DNA of 13,850 bases from Cytophagaceae bacterium (GCA_947464365.1 CANHWS010000062.1:1-13850); one strand, 5' to 3'. Numbered from the stretch's first letter, positions 1 to 8,311 are shown. The notes: generated from the letters alone by a model not told the origin. A program made the numbers and translations.

Positions 1-482
1 CGAGTAGGATTTTTAGCATCATATTGTTGCGTATATGCCAACTCTGTTTGCACCTTTTCCGTTAAGTAGTTGATAGTGAAGTTAATATCTTGCGGAATTT
101 GGCCTTTTTGTATCGAAATTGAGGGGTTTGCCTCTGATCGCCTATCAAACGACTCTATTAGTTTTTCTATAATTGGTCCATAGGCATTCATCAAATGTTG
201 GTGGCCGTTCTGGTTTTGCGTGAGCACTTGATATACGCTGGTTTGGGCAAAGAAGTGGTCAACAGTTGATGACGTTCTATAGGACGATTTTTGAAGAAAT
301 GAATTCAGGATTCCCCCTTTTGGTCCAGTATGGTACTGCTCCATTGCTTTGTCAAATAGTAGCCGGCATCCATCTAATATCTTTTTGACTCGGCGTCGCT
401 CTATGTAGCCAATGGCTTGATAGACCCCCAACCCAACAAGGCCGAACAAAACGACACCTACTAGCTGCTTCCAATCCTCCAT
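1..482 (-). CDS. Membrane-anchored protein of unknown function (3' end beyond window)
   Basis: An open frame starts at ATG 482 and runs without a stop to base 1, giving 160 codons, so the C-terminus lies outside the window. The N-terminus reads MEDWKQLVGVVLFGLVGLGV, then YQAIGYIERRRVKK. That is one hydrophobic segment at about residues 7-26 followed at once by a basic patch, which suggests an N-terminal signal anchor. The rest is polar and probably mostly helical, rich in Gln and Asn, and I recognise no domain. Alternative N-terminal reading frames are shorter. A TATCTTTG promoter candidate lies 38 bases upstream. It has the same orientation as the efflux operon but is separated from it by 237 bp and a repeat, so it is probably its own unit. 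The frame is likely real because it stays open and has a coherent anchor, but no function can be given. Confidence 0.6.
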   Translation of the reverse strand, partial: MEDWKQLVGVVLFGLVGLGVYQAIGYIERRRVKKILDGCRLLFDKAMEQYHTGPKGGILNSFLQKSSYRTSSTVDHFFAQTSVYQVLTQNQNGHQHLMNAYGPIIEKLIESFDRRSEANPSISIQKGQIPQDINFTINYLTEKVQTELAYTQQYDAKNPT

Positions 483-519
483 AGTCCTAATAACCAGACC
501 TGTCTAAAAGTGTGGTTGC

Positions 520-527
520 CAAAGATA
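520..527 (-). promoter_or_regulatory. Candidate Bacteroidota promoter (-7 element TATCTTTG)
   Basis: The minus strand reads TATCTTTG, an exact match to the Bacteroidota -7 consensus TAnnTTTG. A TTG lies 21 bases further upstream, where a -33 element is expected. Transcription would begin near 513 and give a leader of about 30 bases before ATG 482. Six fixed bases will match by chance now and then, so this rests on position and orientation. Confidence 0.35.
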
Positions 528-557
528 GGGTAACATCCAAACATTTCCCAATACTTA

Positions 558-705
558 TCTGAACTCTGATTCCAGAAATAAGAACTAAACGGATTGATGG
601 GATGGGCTTGTAAATACACCCTCGCTGTTTGGATGCCGCCAATGTGCACATGCGTTCACACGAATCCCATCAATCCCTCCAATCCGTTTAATCCCAGTTC
701 AGACA
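558..705. repeat. Imperfect inverted GGATT-type intergenic repeat
   Basis: The right arm (664-705), read on the minus strand, contains TCTGAACTGGGATTAAACGG followed by repeated GGATT/GGGATT units. The left arm (558-604), read on the plus strand, repeats the same order: TCTGAACTCTGATT, then AAACGGATTGATGGGAT. The arms are therefore inverted copies, the left one carrying an insertion and lacking one GGATT unit, around a loop of about 59 bases. From general knowledge, repeats built of TCTGAA plus GGATT units are widespread between genes in Bacteroidota. The transcript could fold into a long hairpin just past the efflux operon stop codon at 720 and help end or protect that mRNA. No coding sequence in the loop is convincing. 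Confidence 0.6.
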
Positions 706-719
706 AACACATACAAATC

Positions 720-2192
720 CTACTTCCAACCACCGCCAAGGGCCCGATACAACAATACACTGGCATGCAGTTGTTTCTGTTTGGTTTCCAATAGCTCAAA
801 GCGGGATTCAAGGGCATCACGCTGGGTTAGCAGGACTTCCATATAATCCGCACGGGCCGAAGAGAATAGGTCTTTGGAGATGTTCACAGATCGTGTCAGG
901 GCATCCACTTCTTGCTGTTTGTTCTGGTAGCTTTGGCCAAGGTTCCGGAGGTTGCTGATCTGGTTGGCAACCTCGATATAGGCATTGAGCAAGGTTTTCT
1001 GGTAGTCATACAGGGCCTGAATCTGCCGTGCGTTAGCGTTAGCATACTGCGCTTTGATGGCATTTCGGTTGAAGAGCGGACCAGTGAGCTCGCCCAAGAG
1101 GCCGTATGCTAGGGATTGTGGTGTACTGAGTAGAAAGGCCGGATTAAAAGCCTCTAATCCTGCCATTGCGGTGATGCGCAGCGATGGGTAGAAGTTGGCC
1201 CTCGCGGCTTGGACGTCTAGTGCGTTGGCTGTCAGCATCAGTTCGGCCTTGCGGACGTCAGGCCGTAGCTCCAGTAGTTGTGCTGGCACACCCGTTACGA
1301 GACTATCAGGCACCAGCGTGGCAAATGAGGCAGCATTCCGGTTGATGGTTTGCGGGTACCGACCGACCAAATAGTTGATATGGTTGACCGTCTCGAGGAT
1401 GGCCTGCTGGATGGCATACTGTTTGGCTTGGGTGTTATAGACCTGTGCTTCAAACCGACGGACAGCCAGCTCTGTGACACGTGAGGCCTCCTTTTCTGCT
1501 TTGACGGTAGCCAAGGCATTGGTCTGGATCTGGATATTCTGTTGCAAAACAGCCAGCTCGTTGTCTAGGGCCAATAGCTCATAATATGCCCCAGCAATTT
1601 CGGCAATCAGGTTCGTGACCATAAAGTTCCGCCCTTCGACAGAGGCCAGATAGCGACTAACAGCCGCCTTTTGGGCATTTCGGAGCTTGTGCCAGATGTC
1701 AATTTCCCAGCTTGCGTAGGGGCCGATCAGGAAATTCGGTAGGGGGTCTGGGGTTTCGGTACCTGGTTTGATTTCGTTGGCGGCCTCGCTGGCACCATTG
1801 CGGGTATACCGGCCGGGTTTCTCAAGCCCAGCAGAGGCCCCAATGCCAACAAAGGGTAGGTATTCGCCTTTGCGGGCACGGGCTTCGTTGCGGGCGATCT
1901 CGATTTCCTGCAGCGCGATATTAAGCTCTTGGTTATGCACCAATGCCGTATCAATCAGAGCCGTTAGGTAGGGGTCCCTAAAGATCAATTTGGCACTGGA
2001 CGCAGCACTATTGCCAGTCATCTGGGCCTTGTTGGTATATTGGTTGGGCAGCGTTTGGCGCGCTGGTATGGTGGCAAGGTGCGGAATGCTGCAGGATGCC
2101 AATAGGCAACAAAAGCCCATCATTAGAACCCATGTATGGCATCGGGCCCTTAAGGCGGGATGAATCAATTGACTATTCATCATATTTGACAT
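720..2192 (-). CDS. RND efflux system outer-membrane lipoprotein, NodT/OprM (TolC-like) family
   Basis: This is the outer-membrane exit duct of the tripartite pump encoded by the next two genes. The N-terminus is basic, then hydrophobic, and ends in a lipobox (LLASC, Cys34), so the mature protein should be a lipoprotein. Two outer-membrane efflux repeats follow, at about residues 70-275 and 300-485. The second holds the family signature LLELRPDVRKAE (about 307-317), followed by ANFYPSLRITAMAGL. The C-terminus LYRALGGGWK is typical of NodT-type proteins, and 490 residues is close to the usual length. The ATG at 2192 overlaps the pump gene by 20 bases. ATGs at 2183 and 2180 are equally possible; the one at 2180 gives an 8-base ATGAATAG overlap. 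Either way translation is probably coupled. The substrate cannot be read from the sequence. Confidence 0.95.
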   Translation of the reverse strand: MSNMMNSQLIHPALRARCHTWVLMMGFCCLLASCSIPHLATIPARQTLPNQYTNKAQMTGNSAASSAKLIFRDPYLTALIDTALVHNQELNIALQEIEIARNEARARKGEYLPFVGIGASAGLEKPGRYTRNGASEAANEIKPGTETPDPLPNFLIGPYASWEIDIWHKLRNAQKAAVSRYLASVEGRNFMVTNLIAEIAGAYYELLALDNELAVLQQNIQIQTNALATVKAEKEASRVTELAVRRFEAQVYNTQAKQYAIQQAILETVNHINYLVGRYPQTINRNAASFATLVPDSLVTGVPAQLLELRPDVRKAELMLTANALDVQAARANFYPSLRITAMAGLEAFNPAFLLSTPQSLAYGLLGELTGPLFNRNAIKAQYANANARQIQALYDYQKTLLNAYIEVANQISNLRNLGQSYQNKQQEVDALTRSVNISKDLFSSARADYMEVLLTQRDALESRFELLETKQKQLHASVLLYRALGGGWK

Positions 2193-5100
2193 CTTCGGTT
2201 AGTGGTTGTTCGTGTTCGTCTCGGATGAGCTGACGGCCTTCGGCAAGTTTGCCGAATAAATAATATAACCCTGGCACGATGATGAGGCCGAAAATGGTGC
2301 CGAATAGCATGCCACCAAGTGCAGCCGAGCCAATGGTGCGGTTACCGATGGCGCCTGGGCCTGTCGCCCGCACCAGCGGAATCAACCCTGCGATAAAGGC
2401 AAAGGAGGTCATCAGAATAGGACGAAAACGTGCCTTGGCGCCTTCCATAGCTGCGTCCAGCACGGATAGACCCTGGTGGTGCCGCTGGATCGCAAACTCG
2501 ACAATCAGGACTGCATTTTTGCCTAGCAGACCTACCAACATCACCAACCCTAGCTGGGCATAGATGTCATTGGCTAGGCCCATCACCTTAAGCATCAGGA
2601 AGGACCCGAAGATCCCCGCAGGCAAGGACAGCACCACGGCAAGGGGCAGGATAAAGCTTTCGTACTGGGCGGCCAGCACCAAGTACACAAACCCGAGCAC
2701 AACCAAGAAGATAAACAAGGCCTCGTTGCCCCTACCTACCTCATCCTTCGAAAGGCCTCCCCAGTCGATGGCATAGCCACGGGGCAAGGTTTTGTCGGCT
2801 ACCTCCTTGATGGCTGCAATCGCCTCGCCACTGCTATAGCCAGCTGCTGGTGATCCTTGGATAGAAGCCGTGGTGTACATATTATAACGGTTGATCTCGT
2901 TAGCCCCTTGGGACTTCTTGATCCGCATAAAGGCCGAAAAGGGCACCATATCGCCATATTCGTTCTTGACATAGAGGTTCATGATGTCCTCTGGCAGGCG
3001 GCGGTACTCGGGCGATGCTTGCACAAATACCTTGAAAAACCGCTGGAACTTGATGAAGCCGAGCTCATACGTACTACCGATCAGGATCGAGAGGGTATTC
3101 ATGGCCTTGCCGATCGACACACCTTTTTGCATCGCGAGGTCGTTGTCGATCTCGAGCTCATATTGTGGGTAGTTGGCACTATAGAACGAGAACAGACCAT
3201 TAAGCTCAGGCCGTTTCTTGAGCTCCTTGAGATACTCGTCCCGGACTTGCTCAAGGCGTTTGTAGTCACCCGTGTTGGTTTTGTCCAGCAGTTGGGCCGT
3301 GAACCCACCAGCGGCACCATAACCCGGCACGGCAGGCGGATCAAAAAACTCGATGTTAGCCCCTGGGATTTCAGCAGCCTTTTTCTCAAGCTCGTGCATG
3401 ACCTCTCGCACAGTTTGTTTGCGGTCATCCCATGGTTTGAGGTTGATTAGGCAGGTACCAGCATTCGATCCGCGCCCCTCGGTCAGGACCTCATAGCCAG
3501 CCAAGGCAGATACCGATTTGATACCCTCGATTTCTTCTGCCAGCTTTTGCAGGTGTTTCGTGACGTCGTTTGTCCGCTCTAGCGTAGTGCCCGGCGGGGT
3601 CTGGATGATGGCATAGATCATACCCTGATCCTCGCTCGGGATAAAGCCAGATGGCAGACTACTTTGGGTGAACCAGATACCCGCACAGAATCCGCCCAGA
3701 AGCACAAAGGTCACCACCCGCCTATTGACGATGAGCTTGAGCAGCCCCATGTACTTATTGGTGGTGGCGTCAAAGGCTAGGTTGAACTTGTCCAGCGCCC
3801 AGTTGATGGGGGTCTTTTTGCGTGGCTGGCCATGGGTGTTTTTCAGGATCATGGCGCAGAGCACAGGGGTCAGCGTCAAGGCCACGATACCAGACAAGAC
3901 TATGGAAGAAGCCATCGTGATCGCAAACTGCCGATAGAACACGCCCACCGGACCTGTCATGAATGCCACAGGTACAAAGACAGCAGTCATCAGGGCTGTG
4001 ATGGCCACAACAGCCCCACTGATTTCGCCCAGCACTTTCCGGACTGCCTGATATGGACTTAGGTGCTCCTCAGCCATTTTGGCGTGGACAGCCTCCACAA
4101 CCACAATTGCATCATCGACCACAATACCGATTGCCAAAACCAGCGCAAATAGCGTGATCATGTTGATCGTCAGGCCGAAGAGCTGCATAAACATGAAGGC
4201 ACCAACCAATGACACCGGCACGGCCAACGTCGGGATCAGCGTGCTGCGCCAGTCGCCCAGGAAGATGAAGACCACCAAGGCTACCAGCAAAAAGGCCTCT
4301 AGCAGCGTATGGATAACCTTGTCGATCGAGGCATCCAGAAAGTTGGATACATCATAGCTGATCTCATAGTCCATACCGGGCGGAAAGCTGGTGGCTTTCA
4401 TTTCGTCCAGCTTGGTCTTGACGTTCTTGATGACGTCGCTGGCGTTGCTACCATAAGTCTGTTTCAGGACGATAGCCGCTGACGGGAAGCCATTGAGGTT
4501 GGAGTAGATGTCATAATACTCACTCCCGAGCTCGACATTGGCCACCTCCTTGAGGCGCAGGATTTCGCCATTGGGGTTGGAGCGCAGGATGACGTTATCA
4601 TACTCTGCCTTCTCGTTAAACCGCCCTTTGTAGGATAGCACATACTCTAATGATTCAGACCGTTTGCCATCACTACGGCCAATACGGCCAGGTGAGCCGA
4701 TTACACTTTGGTCACTAAGGGCCTCCATGATCTCTTCGGCAGAGATGTTATAGGCCCGCATACGGTCGGGTTTGAGCCAGATACGCATGGCATACTGACG
4801 GCTACCCAAGATGTTGGCTTGGCCGATGCCTGTGATGCGTTGCAGTTCAGGCAGCATATTGACCCCAGCGAAGTTGAACAGAAACTTCATGTCCGCATTT
4901 TTGTCCTTGCTATAGAGGTTGACGTACATCAACATATTCGGTTGGATGCGGTTGACGATGATGCCCTCGCGCTGGACTAGGACTGGCAACCTGTTGATCA
5001 CCTGCGCGATACGGGTATTGATGTTGACAACGGCTTGGTCTGGGTCGGTGCCTAGGTTAAACACCACCTGGATGTTGGCTTCGCCTGCACTGGTGGCATC

Positions 5101-5340
5101 GGAGGTCATGTATTTCATGCCGGGGACGCCGTTTACGGCCTGCTCCATCGGGATCAGGACAGACTCGGTCAGGACCTTAGCACTAGCACCTGGGTAGGAT
5201 GCCTTAACAATCACCATCGGAGGTGATATGTTCGGAAACTGGGAGATTGGCAGACCATTGATGGCCAGTATCCCCATAAAGATGATGACAAGTGAGACCG
5301 TAATGGCCAACACTGGTCTATGTATAAAGACGGAAAACAT
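2173..5340 (-). CDS. RND multidrug efflux pump, inner-membrane subunit (HAE1/AcrB-MexB family)
   Basis: This is the proton-driven transporter that takes substrates from the periplasm or inner membrane and passes them to the outer-membrane duct. It has 1055 residues, the normal family length. It begins with the typical MFSVFIHRPVLAITVSLVII first membrane helix. The two internal repeats each have a large periplasmic loop, at about 31-340 and 560-870. TM4 carries the paired proton-relay aspartates in GIVVDDAIVVVEAV (Asp409-Asp410). TM10 carries the matching lysine in GLLGKNAVLIVEFA (Lys941). Other family marks are FRPILMTSFAFIAGLIPL and PGLYYLFGK near the end. All key residues are present, so the pump should be functional. 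It starts 12 bases after the adaptor stop codon. Close relatives export drugs, dyes, bile salts or solvents, but its own substrate is unknown. Confidence 0.98.
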   Translation of the reverse strand: MFSVFIHRPVLAITVSLVIIFMGILAINGLPISQFPNISPPMVIVKASYPGASAKVLTESVLIPMEQAVNGVPGMKYMTSDATSAGEANIQVVFNLGTDPDQAVVNINTRIAQVINRLPVLVQREGIIVNRIQPNMLMYVNLYSKDKNADMKFLFNFAGVNMLPELQRITGIGQANILGSRQYAMRIWLKPDRMRAYNISAEEIMEALSDQSVIGSPGRIGRSDGKRSESLEYVLSYKGRFNEKAEYDNVILRSNPNGEILRLKEVANVELGSEYYDIYSNLNGFPSAAIVLKQTYGSNASDVIKNVKTKLDEMKATSFPPGMDYEISYDVSNFLDASIDKVIHTLLEAFLLVALVVFIFLGDWRSTLIPTLAVPVSLVGAFMFMQLFGLTINMITLFALVLAIGIVVDDAIVVVEAVHAKMAEEHLSPYQAVRKVLGEISGAVVAITALMTAVFVPVAFMTGPVGVFYRQFAITMASSIVLSGIVALTLTPVLCAMILKNTHGQPRKKTPINWALDKFNLAFDATTNKYMGLLKLIVNRRVVTFVLLGGFCAGIWFTQSSLPSGFIPSEDQGMIYAIIQTPPGTTLERTNDVTKHLQKLAEEIEGIKSVSALAGYEVLTEGRGSNAGTCLINLKPWDDRKQTVREVMHELEKKAAEIPGANIEFFDPPAVPGYGAAGGFTAQLLDKTNTGDYKRLEQVRDEYLKELKKRPELNGLFSFYSANYPQYELEIDNDLAMQKGVSIGKAMNTLSILIGSTYELGFIKFQRFFKVFVQASPEYRRLPEDIMNLYVKNEYGDMVPFSAFMRIKKSQGANEINRYNMYTTASIQGSPAAGYSSGEAIAAIKEVADKTLPRGYAIDWGGLSKDEVGRGNEALFIFLVVLGFVYLVLAAQYESFILPLAVVLSLPAGIFGSFLMLKVMGLANDIYAQLGLVMLVGLLGKNAVLIVEFAIQRHHQGLSVLDAAMEGAKARFRPILMTSFAFIAGLIPLVRATGPGAIGNRTIGSAALGGMLFGTIFGLIIVPGLYYLFGKLAEGRQLIRDEHEQPLTEDVKYDE

Positions 5341-5352
5341 AGGGCCTGGTCG

Positions 5353-6480
5353 TTATTCGGTATAAACCTTAAGGGTGGGCAACACTTGTTTGGGCCCAAT
5401 GTAACGGGACATGATCTTGTCCTTATCCCGCACCTTCTGGAGGCCTTCCAGCAGGATTTTGTCCGTATCCGCCAGTCCAGACTTGACGATGTAGAGGTCA
5501 GGCAGCTCTGCCGCTATCGTGATTTCGCGCGAGTGGGCTACGTTGTCCTTGTCCACCACATAGACAAATTTTTTGTCCAAGATCTCAAAGGTGGCCTTTT
5601 GTGGGATGATCAGCGCATTGTCATACGGGATACTCATCTGGACACTTCCCGTTTCGCCATGGCGCAATAGCCCTTCGGGGTTCGGGAAGGCAGCCCTGAA
5701 CGCAATATTACCCGTCTGGTTGTTGAAGTCCGCCTCGATGGTCTCGACCACACCACGGTGGTTAAACACCTTGTTATTGGCCATCAGCAACGTCACCTTG
5801 ATGAGGCTATCGTGTTTGGTCACGGCCTTGTAGTTGAGGTACTCGGCCTCAGGCACATTGAAGTAAACCCACATGCGGCTGTTGTCAGACAGGTAGGTCA
5901 GCAAGTCCCCTTCGTTAACCAAACTCCCCGGCCGGACGTAATAATGGTCCATGATGCCGTCAAACGGGGCCTTGATGTGGGTGAAGGTCAGGTGGGCCTG
6001 GGCTAGGGAAACATTGGCCTTTGCTTTTTGGTATAGGGCCGATGCCTTGGCTAGCTCATAACTAGCGACGATGTTGCTGTCAGCCAGTCGTTTAGTGGTC
6101 AGGTACTCGATCTCCGAATAGCGTGACTCGGCCTGGGCTTTTTTGAGGTCTGCCTCATACAAGATGGGCATAATCTGGAACATCAGCTGGCCAGCCTTGA
6201 CGTGTTTACCTTCGTCCACGTAGGCTTTTTGGAGGTATCCCTTCTCTAGGGCGCGCATCTCGATATGCTGGATGGCATGGATCTGGCTAACGTATTCGCG
6301 AGTTAGGCTTGTGTCATGTCGGTAGGGCGAGGTAACTAGGTAGGTAACCTTTTCGTGCTCTTCGGGTTTGTGGTCTGTGCAGCCCGTTAGACTTGTGCAG
6401 GCCATCAGAACTGAAATGGCAAGCAGGACCAGGTGCCTAAGGCTAAAAGCCCTAGTTGCTGACTGTGGTTTGTACATCAT
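5353..6480 (-). CDS. RND efflux periplasmic adaptor lipoprotein (membrane fusion protein, HlyD/AcrA family)
   Basis: The adaptor bridges the inner-membrane pump and the outer-membrane duct. I chose the ATG at 6480 (ATGATGTAC, so 6477 is equal). It gives a classic lipoprotein signal: a basic start, LVLLAISVLMA, then the lipobox SLTGC at residue 34. The in-frame ATG at 6561 would add 27 polar residues ahead of the signal and is less likely. Counted from 6480, the lipoyl/biotinyl-like half-motifs are at about 77-103 (ALEKGYLQKAYVDEGKHVKAG) and 164-195 (THIKAPFDGIMDHYYVRPGS), flanking a helical hairpin. The beta-barrel follows (WVYFNVPEAEYL), and LRHGETGSVQM with IIPQKATFE belong to the membrane-proximal part. 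As first gene it probably sets expression of the whole operon. No repressor gene is adjacent. Confidence 0.96.
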   Translation of the reverse strand: MMYKPQSATRAFSLRHLVLLAISVLMACTSLTGCTDHKPEEHEKVTYLVTSPYRHDTSLTREYVSQIHAIQHIEMRALEKGYLQKAYVDEGKHVKAGQLMFQIMPILYEADLKKAQAESRYSEIEYLTTKRLADSNIVASYELAKASALYQKAKANVSLAQAHLTFTHIKAPFDGIMDHYYVRPGSLVNEGDLLTYLSDNSRMWVYFNVPEAEYLNYKAVTKHDSLIKVTLLMANNKVFNHRGVVETIEADFNNQTGNIAFRAAFPNPEGLLRHGETGSVQMSIPYDNALIIPQKATFEILDKKFVYVVDKDNVAHSREITIAAELPDLYIVKSGLADTDKILLEGLQKVRDKDKIMSRYIGPKQVLPTLKVYTE

Positions 6481-6565
6481 AATGTGGTTTATGGTTCGAT
6501 CAGTGGCTGGCTGCGGTGGATGGGCCGACTCGACTTTTCGTGATGACCTGCTATTGTGCACGTCT

Positions 6566-6580
6566 AGGACTTAGAGTCCT
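6566..6580 (-). promoter_or_regulatory. Short hairpin or operator-like palindrome in the efflux leader
   Basis: AGGACT and AGTCCT form a perfect 6-bp inverted repeat with a 3-base loop, 86 bases upstream of the chosen adaptor start and a few bases ahead of the alternative ATG at 6561. In RNA it would be a stable small hairpin. In DNA it could be a binding site. It may also be chance. Confidence 0.25.
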
Positions 6581-6693
6581 TAGGGGTGCTGATGGTTTAG
6601 GGCAGGGCATGAAAACAAAAAAATTTATTTTAAGGTGATTTACCTCCGATCTGCTACCATTTATGGGTCGGTGCTGATGGATTATTTCTAGGG

Positions 6694-6701
6694 CAAAGGT
6701 A
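6694..6701 (-). promoter_or_regulatory. Candidate promoter of the efflux operon (-7 element TACCTTTG)
   Basis: The minus strand reads TACCTTTG, an exact match to the Bacteroidota -7 consensus TAnnTTTG and identical to the one upstream of bioB. A TTTA lies 23 bases upstream as a poor -33 candidate. Transcription would start near 6687 and leave a leader of about 200 bases before ATG 6480. It is the only TAnnTTTG match I found in the right orientation between bioB and the adaptor gene. Confidence 0.4.
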
Positions 6702-7265
6702 GCTAGGCTGCCCCCTGACGCAGTTAAATATTTATTAAACAAATAGCGGGTCAAATTAAAGTTGTTTAACCTATGGTCGATAAAATTAAATAATAGGATG
6801 AAGTGGGGATTAAAAGGGTAGAGCCTCAAGTTGCCATACACTAGGCATGCCCAGGCCATGGCGCCGAAACCAATGGGGCAAACTTTCGAAAACGGGCCTG
6901 TCAGCACTAGAAGGGCTGTGGTCGTTCTGGTCGCCCTCAGTCCTAGGGACGCAGCCTTGAGATGGACTGTGTTGACTTTACTGACTTCTGGTCCATGTTT
7001 CCGCTAAAGGACTAGTAGAAGTAAAGTCATTGATCAGCTTAGGATAAGCGTAAATGCTTAACTTGATATTGGAATTGATATGGTTTGGTTATTTGATCTC
7101 ATTAGTCAGTTGATCAAACCCTGAATTTTTTGATCGGTAGTCTAATGGTATGTTTATTTAATTGAATTCCTGTTTTTGTCGCGGCCCATCAATCCGCCCA
7201 TCAATTTGTTTTTATGTAACCAACTATAGCCTCAACACGGATGGATAGGCGCCGTCGTCCAGCCC

Positions 7266-7302
7266 AAAAACACCAAAACCACCCATTGCTAGGTGGTTTT
7301 GG
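7266..7302 (-). terminator. Rho-independent terminator of bioB
   Basis: CCAAAACCACC (7273-7283) and GGTGGTTTTGG (7292-7302) form a perfect 11-bp stem with an 8-base loop. Read on the minus strand the stem is followed by TGTTTTT, and it begins 28 bases after the bioB stop codon. This is the expected form and place for an intrinsic terminator. The plus-strand side lacks a T-run. Confidence 0.8.
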
Positions 7303-7330
7303 CCAATGTAGATTATGATTAAATGAGTGC

Positions 7331-8311
7331 TTATGCCTCAACCAAGTGCTCAATGTTTTTGAAAGCCTCGCGTGGTTTGAGGTTCAGGATCTGGAACAGC
7401 TCGGCATCGGCCACTGTGCCAGGGTTTGGGGTCGTGAGTAGTTTGTCTCCTGCAAAGATGGAGTTGGCACCAGCTAAGAAACACAAGGCTTGCTCTTCTG
7501 TCGTCATCCGGACACGGCCAGCCGATAGGCGCACCATAGCTTTTGGCATGATGATACGTGCTGTTGCAATCATCCGGACCATATCCCAGACGGATACTTT
7601 AGGTTGGTCTTCTAGCGGCGTGCCTTCGATCGGCACAAGCGCATTAACCGGTACCGACTCAGGGTGAGCAGGCAGGGTCGCTAGGGTATGTAACATCCCG
7701 ACACGGTCGCCTTGGCTTTCGCCCATCCCGATGATGCCACCGCTACAAACGGAAATACCCGACTTGCGGACGTGCTCTAGGGTGTTCAAACGATCGTCAT
7801 AGGTGCGGGTCGTGATGATGTCATCATAGAACTCCTCGCTGGTATCAAGGTTGTGGTTATAGGCATAAAGACCAGCCTCATGCAGGCGTTTGGCTTGGTC
7901 TTCGGTCAGCATGCCGAGGGTGCAGCAGACCTCAAGGCCCATTCCGTTCACGCCCTTGACCATGTCGATGACTTTGTCGAAGTCCTTGTTGTCCCGCACT
8001 TCGCGCCATGCGGCACCCATACAGAACCTCGTGCTACCGCTGTCACGAGCCTCACGCGCACTGTCTAGTACGGTATCGACATCCAACAATTTATGGACTT
8101 TGACCTCCGTGTGGTAGCGGGCAGCCTGTGGGCAATAGGCGCAATCCTCGGGGCAGCCGCCAGTTTTGATGCTTAGCAAGGTGCAGACCTGAACCTCCGA
8201 GGCCGTATGATGCGCCCTGTGCACCGTCGCACCCTGATAGATGAGCTCCATCAGCGGTTGATTATAGATCTCGGCGATTTCTTGACGGGTCCAGTTGTTA
8301 CGGATTTCCAT
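7331..8311 (-). CDS. bioB: Biotin synthase (radical SAM enzyme)
   Basis: BioB inserts sulfur into dethiobiotin to make biotin, the last step of biotin synthesis, using S-adenosylmethionine and two iron-sulfur clusters in the cytoplasm. I chose ATG 8311, which gives 326 residues. The longer frame from 8407 adds 32 residues with no family counterpart. From 8311 the radical-SAM motif CPEDCAYC puts its cysteines at 53, 57 and 60, the same numbers as in E. coli BioB. The [2Fe-2S] ligands are present: Cys97 (TRFCMGAAWR), Cys129/130 (GLEVCCTLGML), Cys189 (GISVCSGGIIGMGE) and the Arg in VRLSAGR (about 261). No other biotin gene is in the window, so bioB stands alone between two terminators. Upstream is a promoter candidate, but I recognise no biotin-repressor site. 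Confidence 0.98.
   Translation of the reverse strand: MEIRNNWTRQEIAEIYNQPLMELIYQGATVHRAHHTASEVQVCTLLSIKTGGCPEDCAYCPQAARYHTEVKVHKLLDVDTVLDSAREARDSGSTRFCMGAAWREVRDNKDFDKVIDMVKGVNGMGLEVCCTLGMLTEDQAKRLHEAGLYAYNHNLDTSEEFYDDIITTRTYDDRLNTLEHVRKSGISVCSGGIIGMGESQGDRVGMLHTLATLPAHPESVPVNALVPIEGTPLEDQPKVSVWDMVRMIATARIIMPKAMVRLSAGRVRMTTEEQALCFLAGANSIFAGDKLLTTPNPGTVADAELFQILNLKPREAFKNIEHLVEA

Larger units (their letters stand above)
6481..7265. other. Long non-coding leader/promoter region of the efflux operon
   Basis: No convincing gene lies here. A 118-codon minus-strand frame ending at 6551 has odd composition and covers the promoter candidate, so I do not accept it. What I see is a TACCTTTG promoter candidate (6694-6701), a short hairpin (6566-6580), a 9-bp inverted repeat TGACTTTAC/GTAAAGTCA (6973-6981 and 7021-7029), and a 12-base tandem pair starting CCCATCAAT (7185-7208). 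The stretch is AT-rich at 6610-6640, 6720-6800 and 7030-7180, unlike the coding regions around it. A long leader with several symmetrical sites suits a regulated operon, but no binding protein can be named. Confidence 0.5.

Noticed and set aside
461..649. 62-codon minus-strand frame through the GGATT repeat
   Set aside because: It is a translation of the repeat and its loop, and it overlaps the start of the left-edge gene in another frame.
2857..3450. 197-codon plus-strand open frame inside the RND pump gene
   Set aside because: It is antisense to a clearly functional, conserved pump gene and has no recognisable motif; long antisense frames are common opposite high-scoring genes.
6551..6907. 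118-codon minus-strand frame upstream of the efflux adaptor
   Set aside because: Odd composition, no recognisable domain, and it runs across the AT-rich stretch and the TACCTTTG promoter candidate. It also overlaps the adaptor's alternative start.
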